Shown in pieces: positions 47,601 to 59,779 of a DNA stretch of 64,000 bases. A program made the translations under genes and the position numbers. Under the pieces are notes generated by a model. The model did not search any database, was not told where the DNA came from, and was given only the letters and a program-made list of their open reading frames with translations. Source of the stretch: Hydractinia symbiolongicarpus (lineage: Eukaryota; Cnidaria; Hydrozoa; Anthoathecata; Hydractiniidae); the NCBI RefSeq assembly GCF_029227915.1, contig NC_079885.1:25421001-25485000 (forward strand), written 5' to 3'. Numbering within the stretch: the first letter of the stretch is position 1; each line of letters begins with the position of its first letter.

Positions 47601-49760
47601 GATGCGTCAAGCAAATTTAAGCAAGTGAAAATGGATTATAAAACTATTAACAATGGAATTAGTATCATGATTGAAAATTTCTGTTTTTTATTGTTATTTC
47701 TCTCTTTCTCTGTTGTTTTCTTTGGTTTGTCTGAGAGATTCTTCCGTTTCGTGTTTTATCTTTATTGAAGATATTTCTTAATTTCGTCCTTCGGACGTTT
47801 AGTTTCTATTCATTTTAGCTTTCTTTGATAGTTAAGTTGCTGAAGTTTTGAAAATCGCTACTGACTGTAGGATGAAACAATTAGTGTTTTTAAGAGGTAT
47901 TACAATTAGTGTTTTTTAAGGTATTTGTAATCATGTCCAAGAAAAAAGATTTTTGATGTTAGTTTCTCTTTAAGTTTCCAGAGGCTTACTGTTGCTTAGT
48001 TGTCACTATCAACTTAAGCAACCTTGTCCCCTTTTCTGCCAACGGAATATACTAGGTTGACACTTTAGAAGACCAAGTCACGTGTTTGCTTGCTGGTGCG
48101 ACAATGAAAATCAAACTTTTGTTACTCACTACTTACTGAGTCTCCGTATGAAAGTAACATGACTTTTAGAATTCTTTTCTTCATGTGCACGAATACATAA
48201 AGTATTTACACGTTTTAGTAAGTTAGGAATATTCCCCAAAAAATAAAACTGGTGTAAAAGAAACTAAAAGTGTTCTGCTGAACAAAAAAGGTTAAACTTA
48301 TTATTTTAAGCGATTACAAACTTTACAAGGGGAGATTACAAATTCGACAAGTAAACAGATTACAAATTGCGATAGGTTTGGGATTAGAAAGTACGATAAG
48401 ATCGCATTACAAATTACGATGGGATTACAAAGTGTGGCAAACTCGGATTACCAATGCTACTGGGTTACAGAGTGATACAAAACATCAAGTATATCATCTC
48501 TTAACTTTCTGATCGTTTTAAATTAGCGTATTGACCGACCTGTTCCAGTTCTGCAAAATACACAGGAGTATCGCCGCGGTAAACATGAAAACGAGGTTTA
48601 TTATGAACATTTTTTATTTCAAAGCGTGTTTTGCTGAGAAGAAGACTTTACCACAAGATTAAATTGCTATTAAACTTTCGTAAGTCTTAAATATCACTAC
48701 TGAACACCTCCCTTTATTTATTCATCCTTATTTCCAATGTTTTGACTCAAGGATAACCTCCTTTTGAACTTAAAGACAAATAGCTCTTTTTAGTACTGGC
48801 AAAGAAATCATCCAGTCAAGAAAGGAGATTACCTGTTAGAACCAATTAATTTTTTTCTGAAGCAATATTTATAAATTTAAACATTAGACGAATTAGTTAC
48901 TACACAGTGAATTCCTTTAAAGTGAAGGATCGGTAAAAAGATATTCAAATACATTATTTAATTATTTTAAGCTCTCATGTCAAGATTGTTCGCGGTATTT
49001 TTTTCTTTATAGTATTGTTTGATACAATAGAATACATTGTACGCTTTCTCAGCTAATATTTCATCTTGTTATAACTCGCTTTGCAATTTTTCTTTCGTTT
49101 TATTTCTAAAGTTCTCATACTACATTATTTACGACTCACGTTTCATGTCTGCATTTCTTTGATGTTATGTGTTCTCAAAGAAAGTTAAAACTATGTTTTG
49201 TTTCCCGGAGTGATACATATGCTTATTTATCAATCGGTCACTATATGATTCATATATTTTGCTATAGTACTTTTAGTTAAAATATCTGCGGCATTTACCG
49301 CATTAATCGAACTTGGGGAAACATAACTTCAATTTCTTTGTTTTGGCGCTCGAAATTTGGTGAAATAAATAATTTCTTTGTTTTTTATCCATATCTTTGT
49401 GAATCTCGTACTCCACGGTTAAGTTAAATAAGATCGTTATTGTAATCAAAAAATGACTCGATATCCTCCTGGCGATGCTCGTTGGGCAAACTGTGGAAGT
49501 TTCTTTAAATCATATGGGTTTTTTACAATAAACTCTGCTTTTGTTGCACGCCCAAAACCAGTTACTTGTTGTGTAATTAAAAACAGGTCTCAATGTTCAT
49601 AAAGGTGGGGAATTTTATTTGAGTTTCATATTGATGAATGACTTAGCTTTGTCAACCTTAGTTCTGAATACTGAATAACTAGGGCGCCCAGGACGTTTGG
49701 ATAAGAGCCCAACGCAGATTTTTGCATTCGGCTATTAAAAATTTACTAGAATGTGTCATC
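44679..49760. other. FA2H upstream region and non-coding stretch
   Basis: The FA2H promoter should lie just above 44,678, but no clear core element was identified. The rest has no recognisable gene. Frames at 45423-45697 overlap on opposite strands without family features. Near 47,187 (GACAACCTCGAACCAAGGGC) and 48,019 (CAACCTTGTCCCCTTTTC) are loose matches to the opening of dispersed repeats A and B. Around 48,310-48,480 a degenerate unit of roughly 27 bp (GATTACAAA-(N)-GCGATAAG type) repeats six to seven times. Confidence 0.4.
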
Positions 49761-49813
49761 TCTTTAATAATAGCCGGGCGACCCCGTGGATATTTGCACT
49801 GGTCAGCGGCTAG
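49761..49813 (+). mobile_element. Helitron-like unit with large internal deletion
   Basis: Starts TCTTTAATAATAGCCGGGCG and ends GTCAGCGGCTAG after a decayed hairpin arm (CCCCGTGGATATTTGCACTGG). Only about 53 bp remain of a ~172-bp unit; both ends are kept. It directly precedes the next unit without spacer. Confidence 0.6.
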
Positions 49814-49986
49814 TCTCTATAATAATAGCTGTCGTCTGTCTGTCTTTGTGCGGACCCCCCGCTGAGTTAGAAAATGATGTTACGGAACCACGAATATCAA
49901 ATGAGATATATTTTTATCCACTTTCTTGCGCCGGGTAAATATTGAGGACGGGCGAACCCGTGGATTTTTCCACGGGCAACGACTAG
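49814..49986 (+). mobile_element. Non-autonomous Helitron-like unit, intact ends
   Basis: 173 bp. Starts TCTCTATAATAATAGCTGTC, has CGTCTGTCTGTCTTTGTGCG, and ends with a perfect hairpin CCCGTGGA-TTTT-TCCACGGG, CAACGA, CTAG. Both neighbours are units of the same family in the same orientation, joined CTAG to TC. Matches the units at 20.3 kb in length and order. Confidence 0.8.
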
Positions 49987-50114
49987 TCTATATTATAATA
50001 CCCGTATACGTCTGTCCGTCTGTCACACAAAATGGTACCGCAAGTAGCGACACACACGCAATGAGGTATTAAAGGACAGGCGAACCGTGGATTCTTCCAC
50101 GGGCCACCGACTAG
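49987..50114 (+). mobile_element. Non-autonomous Helitron-like unit, shortened
   Basis: 128 bp. Starts TCTATATTATAATACCCGTA, contains ACGTCTGTCCGTCTGTCAC, and ends with hairpin CCGTGGA-TTCT-TCCACGG, then GCCACCGA, CTAG and a following T, as expected for insertion between A and T. It is the last unit of the three-unit array and carries a different middle part. Confidence 0.72.
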
Positions 50115-51420
50115 TAATAAATAATTCATTTCACACGCATGAACTTTCGCGATTCTCTTGGGAAATTTTGCGACATAAACTTTTGCGGTTTTGTCCAAAC
50201 TTCGCTGAATGAAGGTATGAAATGGAGTTGCAAACATTATCCTTAATATTAAAAACCTTTACTTTAGAGAAGAGGGAATTGTAAAGGGTTGGAGGTTCTA
50301 ATTATTGTTGTTCACCCAGTGGACTCCAATGTCATACAGGGAAGAGAAAAGAGAAGATCAGTTTAAAAATGGAGGAAAGCTTTAGGTTATATTTAAATAC
50401 ATTTGATTCGAAGTTAATATTATAAATTTATAGACCTTGGTGATTGAGTACCTAGAAAGGGCTTGCCATGTTTAAAGCTTGCTGAGCAGGATATATTTGG
50501 CTGAAATACACTTCAAAATTAAGGATAACAGCATGAAATTGAGTATGAAACAACCTTGTTTAGTCTGAAGAGGACTTACTTCGTGTTTGATGTTTCTTGA
50601 GGGGTAGGGGCTCTCCCTGCGCCAATTTCCCCCGCCTATTGATTACTCCTCTAATCTGTACTTCTGTTTTTGAGATAGCATGTACGAGATGAAATAGTAG
50701 ATCTTTTTAAAAAATGTTTTGGCAAATCTTGCTTTACCAACCACCCGTATTGGTTAAGATGTTATCAACCTACTTACTTTTTGGTCTCAAATTATCCTTT
50801 GGTTCCTTCTCCATTCGAATATTTATATCTCTTAACAATTTCTGAAAGCTCTCCGCTCGACTAAAAAAACGTGAAAACAGGCTTCCTCAAAATATATATC
50901 ATCAACCAGCCGCTGGTTGATGAAATAATCAACAGCAAAAATTTCCGTACCGCTACACTAAACTGGTACCGTTCGGTGTATTTTACTAGTCCCAGTAGTA
51001 AAAAAGGCTACAAAAAAAATAAAAGCAGTAGAATAACAAATAATTATTGTCCTAGATTTAATCGATTAAAGCGCTCCTTTTATTCTCTATTGAACCTATC
51101 AGAACAAGTATCAGAACCCTAACCCTATGGAAATGAAATAATCGATTAAGTCCTATCCCCACCAAGGGCGATGAGTTCCTCGCCTCTTTTTTCTGTCGCG
51201 ACACGGACTTGTCGCTTAAGTGGAAATTAAAAAGCGATTAAATTTTTTACCTCTTCCGGAGTTCACCGCTACGAAGTCTACGAGAAGGCAATTGATATGA
51301 AAACGTTTTGATATTTTGTCGTCTAAATTCTTTTCAAACTTTTATTTAAAAAAAAAAAAAGAACTCGCAAAAGTGAGACAATAAATAATCGCTAATTTAA
51401 AAAATTTGCTACTTAACTTT
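50115..51420. other. Non-coding stretch, no gene recognised
   Basis: Frames at 49983-50237 (minus) and 50871-51122 (plus) have no domains. A short CAACCAGCCGCTGGTTGA palindrome is at about 50,904-50,921. Nothing links this stretch to the LINE that follows. Confidence 0.4.
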
Positions 51421-51429
51421 TTAACAGAA

Positions 51430-53255
51430 CACTTTCTCGAAATTTACTCGTGTTATCTACGATATCGCATTAACACAATATAAAAATAACGCAAAAAGAA
51501 CGTGGGAAATAATAAAAGAAGTTATAGGTAAAAAACAAAATGTTCAACATTGTCTTCCAGACAGGATCACATATGACAACAATATTATAGAAAACGATAC
51601 TGAAATAGGTAACACATTTAACGAATTTTTTGTAAATGTAGGATCAAATCTGGCTTCAAAGGTTACAAGCAATGTTAACTATAAAAACTATATACCGAAA
51701 TGTAAATTTAAAATACTAAATGATGGGCTTCAATTAGATGACTTAGAAAATGCATTTAAAGGCCTAAAAAAGGGTAAAGCTCCAGGTTATGACGATATTA
51801 GTAGTGATATAGTAATAAATTCTTTCACATCGATTAAACACATTATTTATCATATTTTTAAACAATTATTTTCTCAAGGCATATTTCCAGAGCTACTTAA
51901 AACTGCTGAAGTAATTCCAATACTCAAATCAGGCGATACTGATTTGGTCTCAAATTACAGACCAATCTCGATAATGCCAGTACTTTCGAAGTTGTTGGAA
52001 AGAATTATGTATAACAGAGTGTTCAATTACTTTACTAAGAACTCCCTTTTCCATCAACAGCACTCGACAGAACATGCCGTTATGCAACTTGTGGAAGATT
52101 TACACAATTCCTTTCTAAGCGGTAAATATACCCTGGGTGTATTTATTGACCTTTCAAAAGCTTTTGATACTGTTAATCATAAGATTTTACTAGAAAAACT
52201 ACATGCATATGGTATAGACGGAAATACGTTAAAGTGGTTTAAAAGTTATTTATCTAATCGCACACAGTTTGTCAATGTTGGGAATAGCAAAAGAACTAAT
52301 AATCTGGCGATAAAATGTGGTGTGCCTCAAAGCTTTATACTTGGGCCTCTCATGTTTTTGATTTACATTAATGATCTTCATTATTCCACTCAAGTTCTAA
52401 ATCCCATTATGTTTGCAGATGATTCTAACCTTTTCTATTCTCATGGAGATCTCAATACACTCTACAGAACTGTAAACAACGAACTTATAAAACTAACAGA
52501 CTGGTTTAACGCAACTAAATTATCTCTAAATGTTAAAAAGACCAAGTATAAATTATTCCACCGAGCGCATAAAAGAAAGAGACTACCAATAATATTACCG
52601 GAATTTTTAAAATATTACCGAAATACCAATAATATTACCGGAAAAATTTCACAATCTCACGTGAAACAGAAACGAAGTTCCTGGGAGTTATACTAGATGA
52701 GAGTCTTACCTGGCAGAAACACATTGAAACTGTAAGTATAAAACTTTCAAAATCTATTGGTGTTGTTTATAAAGCTCGACACCTCCTAAATAAACATTGT
52801 CTAATAAATTTATATTTTTCATTCGTACATAGTCATATAAATTACGCAAATATCGATATATAAACGTCAAAAACACGCTGTTAGGACTATTCTTTTTCAA
52901 GACAAATTTACGCAAAGCAAACCACTACTGCAGTCTATAAAAGCTTTAAATATTTTCCAGATAAATATTTTTCAGAACGTATCCTTTACGTATAAAATAA
53001 AAAACAAATCTATACCCCCCATAATTTTTAACATGTTTCAAGTAAGAGAAAGTAAATATTCAACCAGGTCATCTGGTCAGTACTATCCAACATACAGAAA
53101 AACTAAGGCCAGTCAGTTTTTTTTCTTCATATCGTAGTCCATATATCTGGAATAGCATACACAAAATTGATAGATTTGTACTTGACAATGAGCTAATTTA
53201 AAATGTTTTCATAACAAAGTAAAAACATTTATATTTCATAGATTGAACAATGAAG
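51430..53255 (+). pseudogene. LINE reverse transcriptase (CR1/Jockey-type), 5'-truncated
   Basis: One frame is open from about 51,430 to 52,696. It begins in the linker before the RT (NAKRTWEIIKEVIGKKQN) and covers the fingers (KKGKAPGYDDISSDIV, VSNYRPISIMPVLSKLLERI), motif A (GVFIDLSKAFDTVNHKI), motif B (KCGVPQSFILGPLMFLIYIN) and motif C (MFADDSNLF, the catalytic Asp pair). Motif B has QSF where most members have QGS, a change in a normally invariant Gly. After a frameshift near 52,600-52,690 the thumb continues (FLGVILDESLTWQKHIETV, GVVYKARHLLNKHCL), then more stops up to about 53,255. An A-run at 53,559-53,570 could be the 3' tail. There is no endonuclease domain upstream. It is a dead 5'-truncated copy, the usual fate of LINEs. 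Confidence 0.85.
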
Positions 53256-53570
53256 TCTTATACTTTTAGATATTTATTTATCTTTTGCAGGCATTTGTTA
53301 TTTAGCATTTTTTACGTAGGTTATTTTAATTCTCTTTTCCATGCATATTTTTAAATACAAGTGTCTTCATAGCAAGTGTATGATATGTTATTTCAACAGG
53401 TTCTCAATGATAAGACTAGTTATTTGTCTTCCTTGAGTTTCCTAGTTTACAAAGGTGTTTAGTTAGATAGCATTATTACATATTTTTAATCTTGTAACAA
53501 TTAAATTTAGTGAATTTATTACTGTAACACTTTACTACTGTATATACCTTTGTTTACGAAAAAAAAAAAA

Positions 53571-56500
53571 TATCTAAAAAATATCTTATCAACGTCATCA
53601 GTTTGACATGATTACAATCCCTGACACAACACAGGGCAACTTTTAAACATAGTCCCACAAGCACTTAAAACCACAAAGCACTTTTCCCGTTATTGCTCTT
53701 CATTTTCACGATTATTTCTTTACCCTTACATTGCAGAAACTGCAACTTGTAGGTTTATTTTCAATGTGTTTTGCCTGTCCTACACTCATCTAACTTCAGA
53801 AAAGTGAAAAGTGATGATGTTTGGTAATTTGGAGAAATAGCCAAACAACATTTGCAAAAACATGATGTCCCGAATTGTATTTGAAGACCCAGCCGCACAG
53901 CAGTAATACACATGCGCGCTTTTATTTCAAGGTACTCCAGATCACTTAAAGTTAGAAAGTAAATGAGTGTCCTTTACTAAAAAATAAATATGTAATATGT
54001 AAATGCTGTTACCTTCCAGTAACTCGAACACCGGATAACTCGAACTTTCATTATCTCGAATCATTTTCTTTAGTCCCATAAACTTTCGTTAATACTTTAT
54101 AAAAATTTGCGGTTAACTCAAACCTCGGATAACTCAAACATTCGTTAACTCGACCCATTTTTCGTAGCCCTGGGCCTAATTTCTTTGGATTTACTCGAGA
54201 AAAGGACTAGATAAATGTCATATTCTTTTTTTTACTTTTTAATAACTCTTGATGTAAAATATAGATAGATAATGTTGTCTGTCAATGACAATGTAATTTA
54301 CAAGGGACTTGCATATCTTTTTCATCGCCAAGATTGCACCATTTGCTGGTAACTATTGCCCACTTCATAAAAAAATCGCGTCAACTCGAGTTATAATGTC
54401 ATTTTAGACTAAATTAGACTTAACGGGAGCTTCGTTTAACTCGAACTTTCGTTAAATCGAGCTATTTTCCTCGATCCCTTGTAGGTTCGATTTGTCGGGA
54501 GTAAACTGTGTTTGTTTTGTTTGCGGTTTCTACAGCCCTTGGATTCAACTCAACAGGGTGCTTATTCAATCAATTGTGGTATTTCCGGTATTTCTTAATA
54601 TAGCCCACCATAAAAATGACAAAGTTTAGGGTTTATTGGGTCTACCTATTGTTTTCTCCATACGTACATAAAAACAACAACAACAACTACAAATATTTTT
54701 TTCTAATTTTGCCTCGATTCTTAATCTTAGTCTTGCGAATATTTTTGTCAAATTTCGACTTCGTCTTCTGTTGTCAGCAATCTCACTCCATCTACAGCAC
54801 AAAATATTTTTGCAACCATCTTATAACATATATTTGATCATGTTATCCGAAGTCGACTGAACAATTACCACCCCCTTCTTCCCCCCCCCCCCCCCCATTT
54901 TCATAGGTCTAGCCACACTTACATCATCTTTTCTGTTCGTCATTAACAAGCAGCCTGGCCTGATATAAAAAGCGTGATGAAAAGTTTATCACTAACTGTG
55001 TAGAATGTCTAACTTAGTACAATGTCTTAGTTCAACTTATTGCTGAAACCCCAAATTGCTCTGCAACAGTCGATTTAAATATTCGGTAAATTATGTTAAT
55101 TTCCATCGTCCCCGTGTTATCCAGTGGTGCAGGGTTTCCCGTCTGTTTTTATCAGTAGAATTGGCAAACACCCCTGGGTGTTCTGTGTATTTAAATTTAT
55201 GTTGTTATTTCATATCCTAGCAAATTTGAATGCATTCGGTGTTTTTGTTGTGTCACGACTATTTTGTTTTAATTTTAAATTTGCCTGTTCGCGAAAATAA
55301 TAAGCACTAGCTAATTTATTTTGTGTGTCAACCGAAATGGTTTCTACTAAATATCACTAACATACGCTTCAACTTACATATTTGACTTTGTTATTGACTG
55401 GTTAGATTTTGCACTAATGCTCCTTTGGGGGGAGGACATTTCTCACAAAAAGGCGTTTATTATTAAATTCAAATTTAATGAGTGACGTTTATCCGTAGGT
55501 GGTTGGGAAATAAAGAGGCGTTTGGGAAAATCAAAAGTCGTCCCCTTCTTAATGATTCATAAAAACAATTGTCAGTTAATTTTAATTTAACATTGGCATA
55601 AAAACAACATGTCTAGCATATCAAATAAAGCAGGGATTTTTTCGATTATTATTTGTAGACCACTTGATGCAGGAAAGAAAAGCCAGGTTTTGCAATCCTG
55701 TCTGGTGTCAAACTTTCTTTTTAGGTACTGCGACAACACCGGCCATAACATTTTGCAAAAGGAAGGCCAAATAACTCACTTGTAGTTGTTCACAAACGGT
55801 TTTAGGATCATAGGTCATTTGATTTAATCGAAAATCTTAATGATAACAATTTCTGCTGACTACAGGATGTCATATTTTCTTGCTTTTTTGAACTTTTAAG
55901 TACTATCATGTGGATTGTGACATCATGCAGGATATGCTGTTTACCTAGCCTACACATTACACATTGGCAAATTGAAGCTACTGGCTTCAAAGTTTTGGGC
56001 TGGTGGCGATGCTTGAAAATTCTTACAAATATTATTTCCAGTTTTTTTTTTTTTTAACCTCACCACTAGCATTTTTGAAATGCTCCCAATAAACGCCCTT
56101 CAAGGAAGGCAGGCAGTAACTACTAAGTAACTAACTACTGGAAAAACCCTTACAAGCACAATCGCTCAACTGGAAAACTACCTACAAAAAAGCAGTTCCT
56201 AATGCTAAAGTGCTTGGGTGACTTAACCAAGAGGTTGAAGGCAAAATTTATATTTTCTATTGCATATTTTTCATGGGCTGTTTTCTCGTCTAGGATCCAT
56301 GACTACAATCTTTGCAAATTATCATCTAACTTTTGCAATTAAGTTTCATTAAATTCACCTCAAGTAATCATGTACTCGTACTTATATTTTAAGATAGGAT
56401 GACAAGTCACAGAGATAATTGACGTATATTTGATTGACAGTTAAAATGACAAAGAGGTCACGACACACATATTGTGTTACAAAAGCTAAGAGGGAAATCC

Positions 56501-56690
56501 TCTCCGAAACTTCAGAATTGTAAAACGAATTTTCTTTTCCTCTTATTTTACATGATCGCAATTTTTAAAATATGCGACTAAACGGGACAGGGTTTATGAT
56601 TTAAGCCAGATATTTTAAATGCAAACAATTGAAAAAAAAGCGCTAAATAAGGACCGTTGTAAAAGCACTGAAAAATTATGTCCTGGGTCT
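53571..56690. other. Non-coding stretch with a TCGAA-rich repeat and a C-tract
   Basis: No gene recognised. Between about 54,018 and 54,480 the phrase ACTCGAAC or its complement occurs many times (GGATAACTCGAACTTTC, GGTTAACTCAAACC, CGTTTAACTCGAACTTTCG), a degenerate repeat or remnant of an unclassified element. A run of 16 C is at 54,881-54,896, and a T-run at about 56,042-56,055. Confidence 0.45.
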
Positions 56691-56691
56691 A

Positions 56692-58121
56692 AACAGAGCG
56701 ATAACAAAGAATAGGCATAAACAGGACGATAACATAAGATGGTTATAAACAGGACGATAACTTGAAATGGGTATAGACAGGACGATAACATAAGATGGTT
56801 ATAAACAGGACGATAACCTAAGATGGTTATAAACAGGGCGATAACATAAGATGGTTATAAACAGGACGATAACATAAGATGGTTATAAACAGGACGATAA
56901 CATAAGATGGATATAAACAGGACGATAATATAAGATGGATATAAACAAGACGATAACATAAGATGTTTATAAACAGGACGATAACATAAGATACAGGACG
57001 ATAACATAAGATGGATATAAACAGGACGATAAGATAAGATGGTTATAAACAGGACGATAACATAAGATGGTTATAAACAGGACGATAACATAAGATGGTT
57101 ATAAACAGGGCGATAACATAAGATGGTTATAAACAGGGTGATAACATAAGATGGATATAAACAGGACGATAACATAAGATGGTTATAAACAGGACGATAA
57201 CATAAGATGGTTATAAACAGGGCGATAACATAAGATGGATATAAACAGGACGATAACATAAGATGGATATAAACAGGGCGATAACATAAGGTGGTTATAA
57301 ACAGGGCGATAACATAAGATGGATATAAACAGGACGATAACATAAGATGGTTATAAACAGGACGATAACATTAGATGGATATAAACAGGACGATAACATA
57401 AGATGGTTATAAACAGGACGATAACATGAGATGGATATAAACAGGGCGATAACATAAGATGGTTATAAACAGGACGATTACATTAGATGGATATAAACAG
57501 GACGATAACATAAGATGGTTATAAACAGGACGATAACATGAGATGGATATAAACAGGACGATAACATAAGATGGATATAAACAGGGTGATAACATGAGAT
57601 GGATATAAACAGGACGATAACATAAGATGGTTATAAACAGGACGATAACATAAGATGGATATAAACAGGACGATAATATAAGATGGATATAAACAGGACG
57701 ATAACATAAGATGTTTATAAACAGGACGATAACATAAGATACAGGACGATAACATAAGATGGTTATAAACAGGACGATAACATGAGATGGATATAAACAG
57801 GGCGATAACATAAGATGGATATAAACAGGACGATAACATTAGATGGATATAAACAGGACGATAACATAAGATGGTTATAAACAGGACGATAACATGAGAT
57901 GGATATAAACAGGACGATAACATAAGATGGTTATAAACAGGGCGATAACATAAGATGAGATAAACAGGACGATAACATGAGATGGATATAAACAGGGCGA
58001 TAACATAAGATGGGTATAAACAGGGCGATAACATAAGATGGGTATGAACAGGGCGATAACATATGATAGGTATAAACAGGATGATAACATAAGATGGATA
58101 TAAACTGATCGATAATATAAC
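56692..58121. repeat. Minisatellite, 28-bp unit, about 50 copies
   Basis: Unit ATAAACAGGACGATAACATA plus AGATGGTT, 28 bp. Variants alternate GGTT/GGAT at the unit end, GGACG/GGGCG in the centre and CATAAG/CATGAG. Two short 18-bp units (AGATACAGGACGATAACATA context) occur at about 56,991 and 57,739, each preceded by the same rare variant series (GATAATATAAG, then AGATGTTTATAAAC), which indicates a higher-order duplication of about 748 bp. Because 28 is not a multiple of 3, all frames stay open in places, explaining long repetitive minus-strand frames that are not genes. It ends only about 60 bp before the 5.1-kb transposon. Confidence 0.95.
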
Positions 58122-58207
58122 ATTAGAACTTTAGAGGTAAAGGACACAAGCTTTTTAATACAAGTTTTTATTATCGGTTCTACCGTGGCTGAATTGGACA
58201 AACTAGA

Positions 58208-58523
58208 TTCTAGTTCATAACTGGCGGCAAAACTCGCGCTAAAACTCGCGGCCGCGACTTATAACTAGCGGCCGCGACTTATAACTAGCGGCCGCGTGTT
58301 TTGCCGCCAGTTGTATTTTTTCTGGTCCTGATTTTAATACGTGTTGTTGTAAAAACTTTCGGCACAACTCGCGGCCGCTACTTATAACTAGCGGCCGCGA
58401 CTTATAACTAGCGGCCGCAACTTGTAACTAGCGGCCGCGTGTTTTTCCGCCAGTTGTGCTTTTCCGGTCCCGATTTTAATACGTGTTTTTGTAAAAACTT
58501 TTGGTGCAACTAGCGGCCGCGAC
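58208..58523. repeat. Left subterminal GCGGCCGC repeat array
   Basis: Eight GCGGCCGC octamers in about 275 bp. The basic unit is GCGGCCGCGACTTATAACTA (20 bp). Two larger modules of about 130 bp repeat, each running from three or four units through a TTTTCCGCCAGTTGT block and GATTTTAATACGTGT to GTAAAAACTTT. It lies between the terminal repeat and the integrase start (58595), so it could both bind transposase and act as a promoter. Confidence 0.9.
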
Positions 58524-58594
58524 AATATGAAAATTGAGAACATGCCTAAATAAAAAATAGTGTTCAGTATCAGCCACTATTCATTCAAGTAGGT

Positions 58595-59779
58595 ATGTCT
58601 GACAAATTTCTTCCTTCGACACATCCTGGCACATTGCAGGAACTTGTTTGTTATTACCATGGCATACATCCTAAACTTAAATACAAGGATATATGTTCCA
58701 TAATTGTTAGTCATCACAAGAAGAATGTTTCCATGTCTCAAATGAAAGCTATATTGAAGAGCAATGGATTGAACAGAAAAAGAAATGTGTCTGAAAACAT
58801 TCTAAAGGGTGTCATTGAAAATGAATTGCAAACATCATTGTCTAAAGTTGGATACCGTCAAATGACCGAAAATGTCTGCATGAAATATGGATTTTGTGTG
58901 TCAAAAGAAGATGTACGTCGGGCTATTAAAGAAGTTGACCCGGAAGGCGTGGAGAGTCGAAAATATAATACAATCAAAAGAAGAACATACTGGTCTCTTG
59001 GTCCCGGCGATGTATACCATCTGGACGGAAATGATAAGTTGAAGAGATGGGGGTTTTGCATTCACGGATGTGTGGATGGATTCAGCAGGAAGCTTTTGTG
59101 GCTGGTCGTTGCGTCTTCAAATAATGACCCGCTAATTATTGGTAATTATTATCTGCAATGTATCAGCCACTATAAGTTTTGTCCTCGATTACTGCGAATG
59201 GATAGGGGAAGAGAAAACATATATTGTGAAGATTTACAAGTTTTCTTTACTGGCTCCACTGAGAGTTTTTTATACGCAAACTCAACAAGAAATCAACGTA
59301 TCGAAGCATATTGGTCGCGCCTTAAAAAGTTTCGCACAAGCTGGTGGATTGAATTTTTCCAATCTATGGTCAGTCGCAACATTTATAAGCCGCAATTGGA
59401 TACTCATCAAGAATGCCTTCTTTTCTGTTTTTTGCCTATTATACAAAAGGAGTTGAATGAATTCGCGCACACATGGAACTTGCGCACAATTCGACAATCA
59501 GCAAACACTCCTGGAGGAAAACCTGATATGCTTTTCCATGTTCCTGAAACTGTTGGCTTCGAGAAAAAAGGTGTTGATATCGATGAAAGAGACTTGCAGA
59601 TTGCGAATAACTTATTACGCATTGAACATCCCCCGGTTCATCGCAATAAAGATATACACGAACTATTGATTTGTTACGTACATATAAACAGCATAAAAAT
59701 CGCTAAGGACGCAGAAGGTGGATTAGATATGTACATAAAGTTGTTGGACTTATTATCACGTGATGGATTTTTAATATAA
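58595..59779 (+). CDS. DDE integrase/transposase of IS3/retroviral type
   Basis: 394 residues, one exon, open throughout. N-terminus (~10-65) has an HTH-like pattern (LQELVCYYHGIHPKLKYKDI ... SMSQMKAILKSNGLNRKR). The integrase core shows all three acidic residues: D144 in VYHLDGNDKLKRWGF, D203 in LLRMDRGREN, and E237 in STRNQRIEAYWSRLKKF, 33 residues after D203 as in D,D-35-E enzymes. Family blocks CVDGFSRKLLWLVVASSNND, TSWWIEFFQSM and NEFAHTWNLRTIRQSANTPG match the IS3EU-like integrases abundant in fish and cnidarian genomes. The ATG at 58595 follows the left repeat array by about 70 bp. It should cut and join the element's ends. It is distinct from LTR retroelement integrases because no Gag, protease or RT accompanies it. 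Confidence 0.9.
   Translation: MSDKFLPSTHPGTLQELVCYYHGIHPKLKYKDICSIIVSHHKKNVSMSQMKAILKSNGLNRKRNVSENILKGVIENELQTSLSKVGYRQMTENVCMKYGFCVSKEDVRRAIKEVDPEGVESRKYNTIKRRTYWSLGPGDVYHLDGNDKLKRWGFCIHGCVDGFSRKLLWLVVASSNNDPLIIGNYYLQCISHYKFCPRLLRMDRGRENIYCEDLQVFFTGSTESFLYANSTRNQRIEAYWSRLKKFRTSWWIEFFQSMVSRNIYKPQLDTHQECLLFCFLPIIQKELNEFAHTWNLRTIRQSANTPGGKPDMLFHVPETVGFEKKGVDIDERDLQIANNLLRIEHPPVHRNKDIHELLICYVHINSIKIAKDAEGGLDMYIKLLDLLSRDGFLI

Noticed and set aside
56692-58121. CRISPR-like regular repeats
   Set aside because: Units are contiguous with no unique spacers, and the surroundings are eukaryotic.
57071-58201. Long minus-strand repetitive frames (up to 171 codons) rich in Cys, Tyr, Leu
   Set aside because: They arise from the 28-bp minisatellite, whose unit leaves frames open by chance. 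The protein repeats every 28 residues only because 3 x 28 = 84 bp.
58858-59497. Antisense and alternative-frame reading frames within the integrase gene
   Set aside because: Shadows of the 394-residue integrase, which has the catalytic triad.
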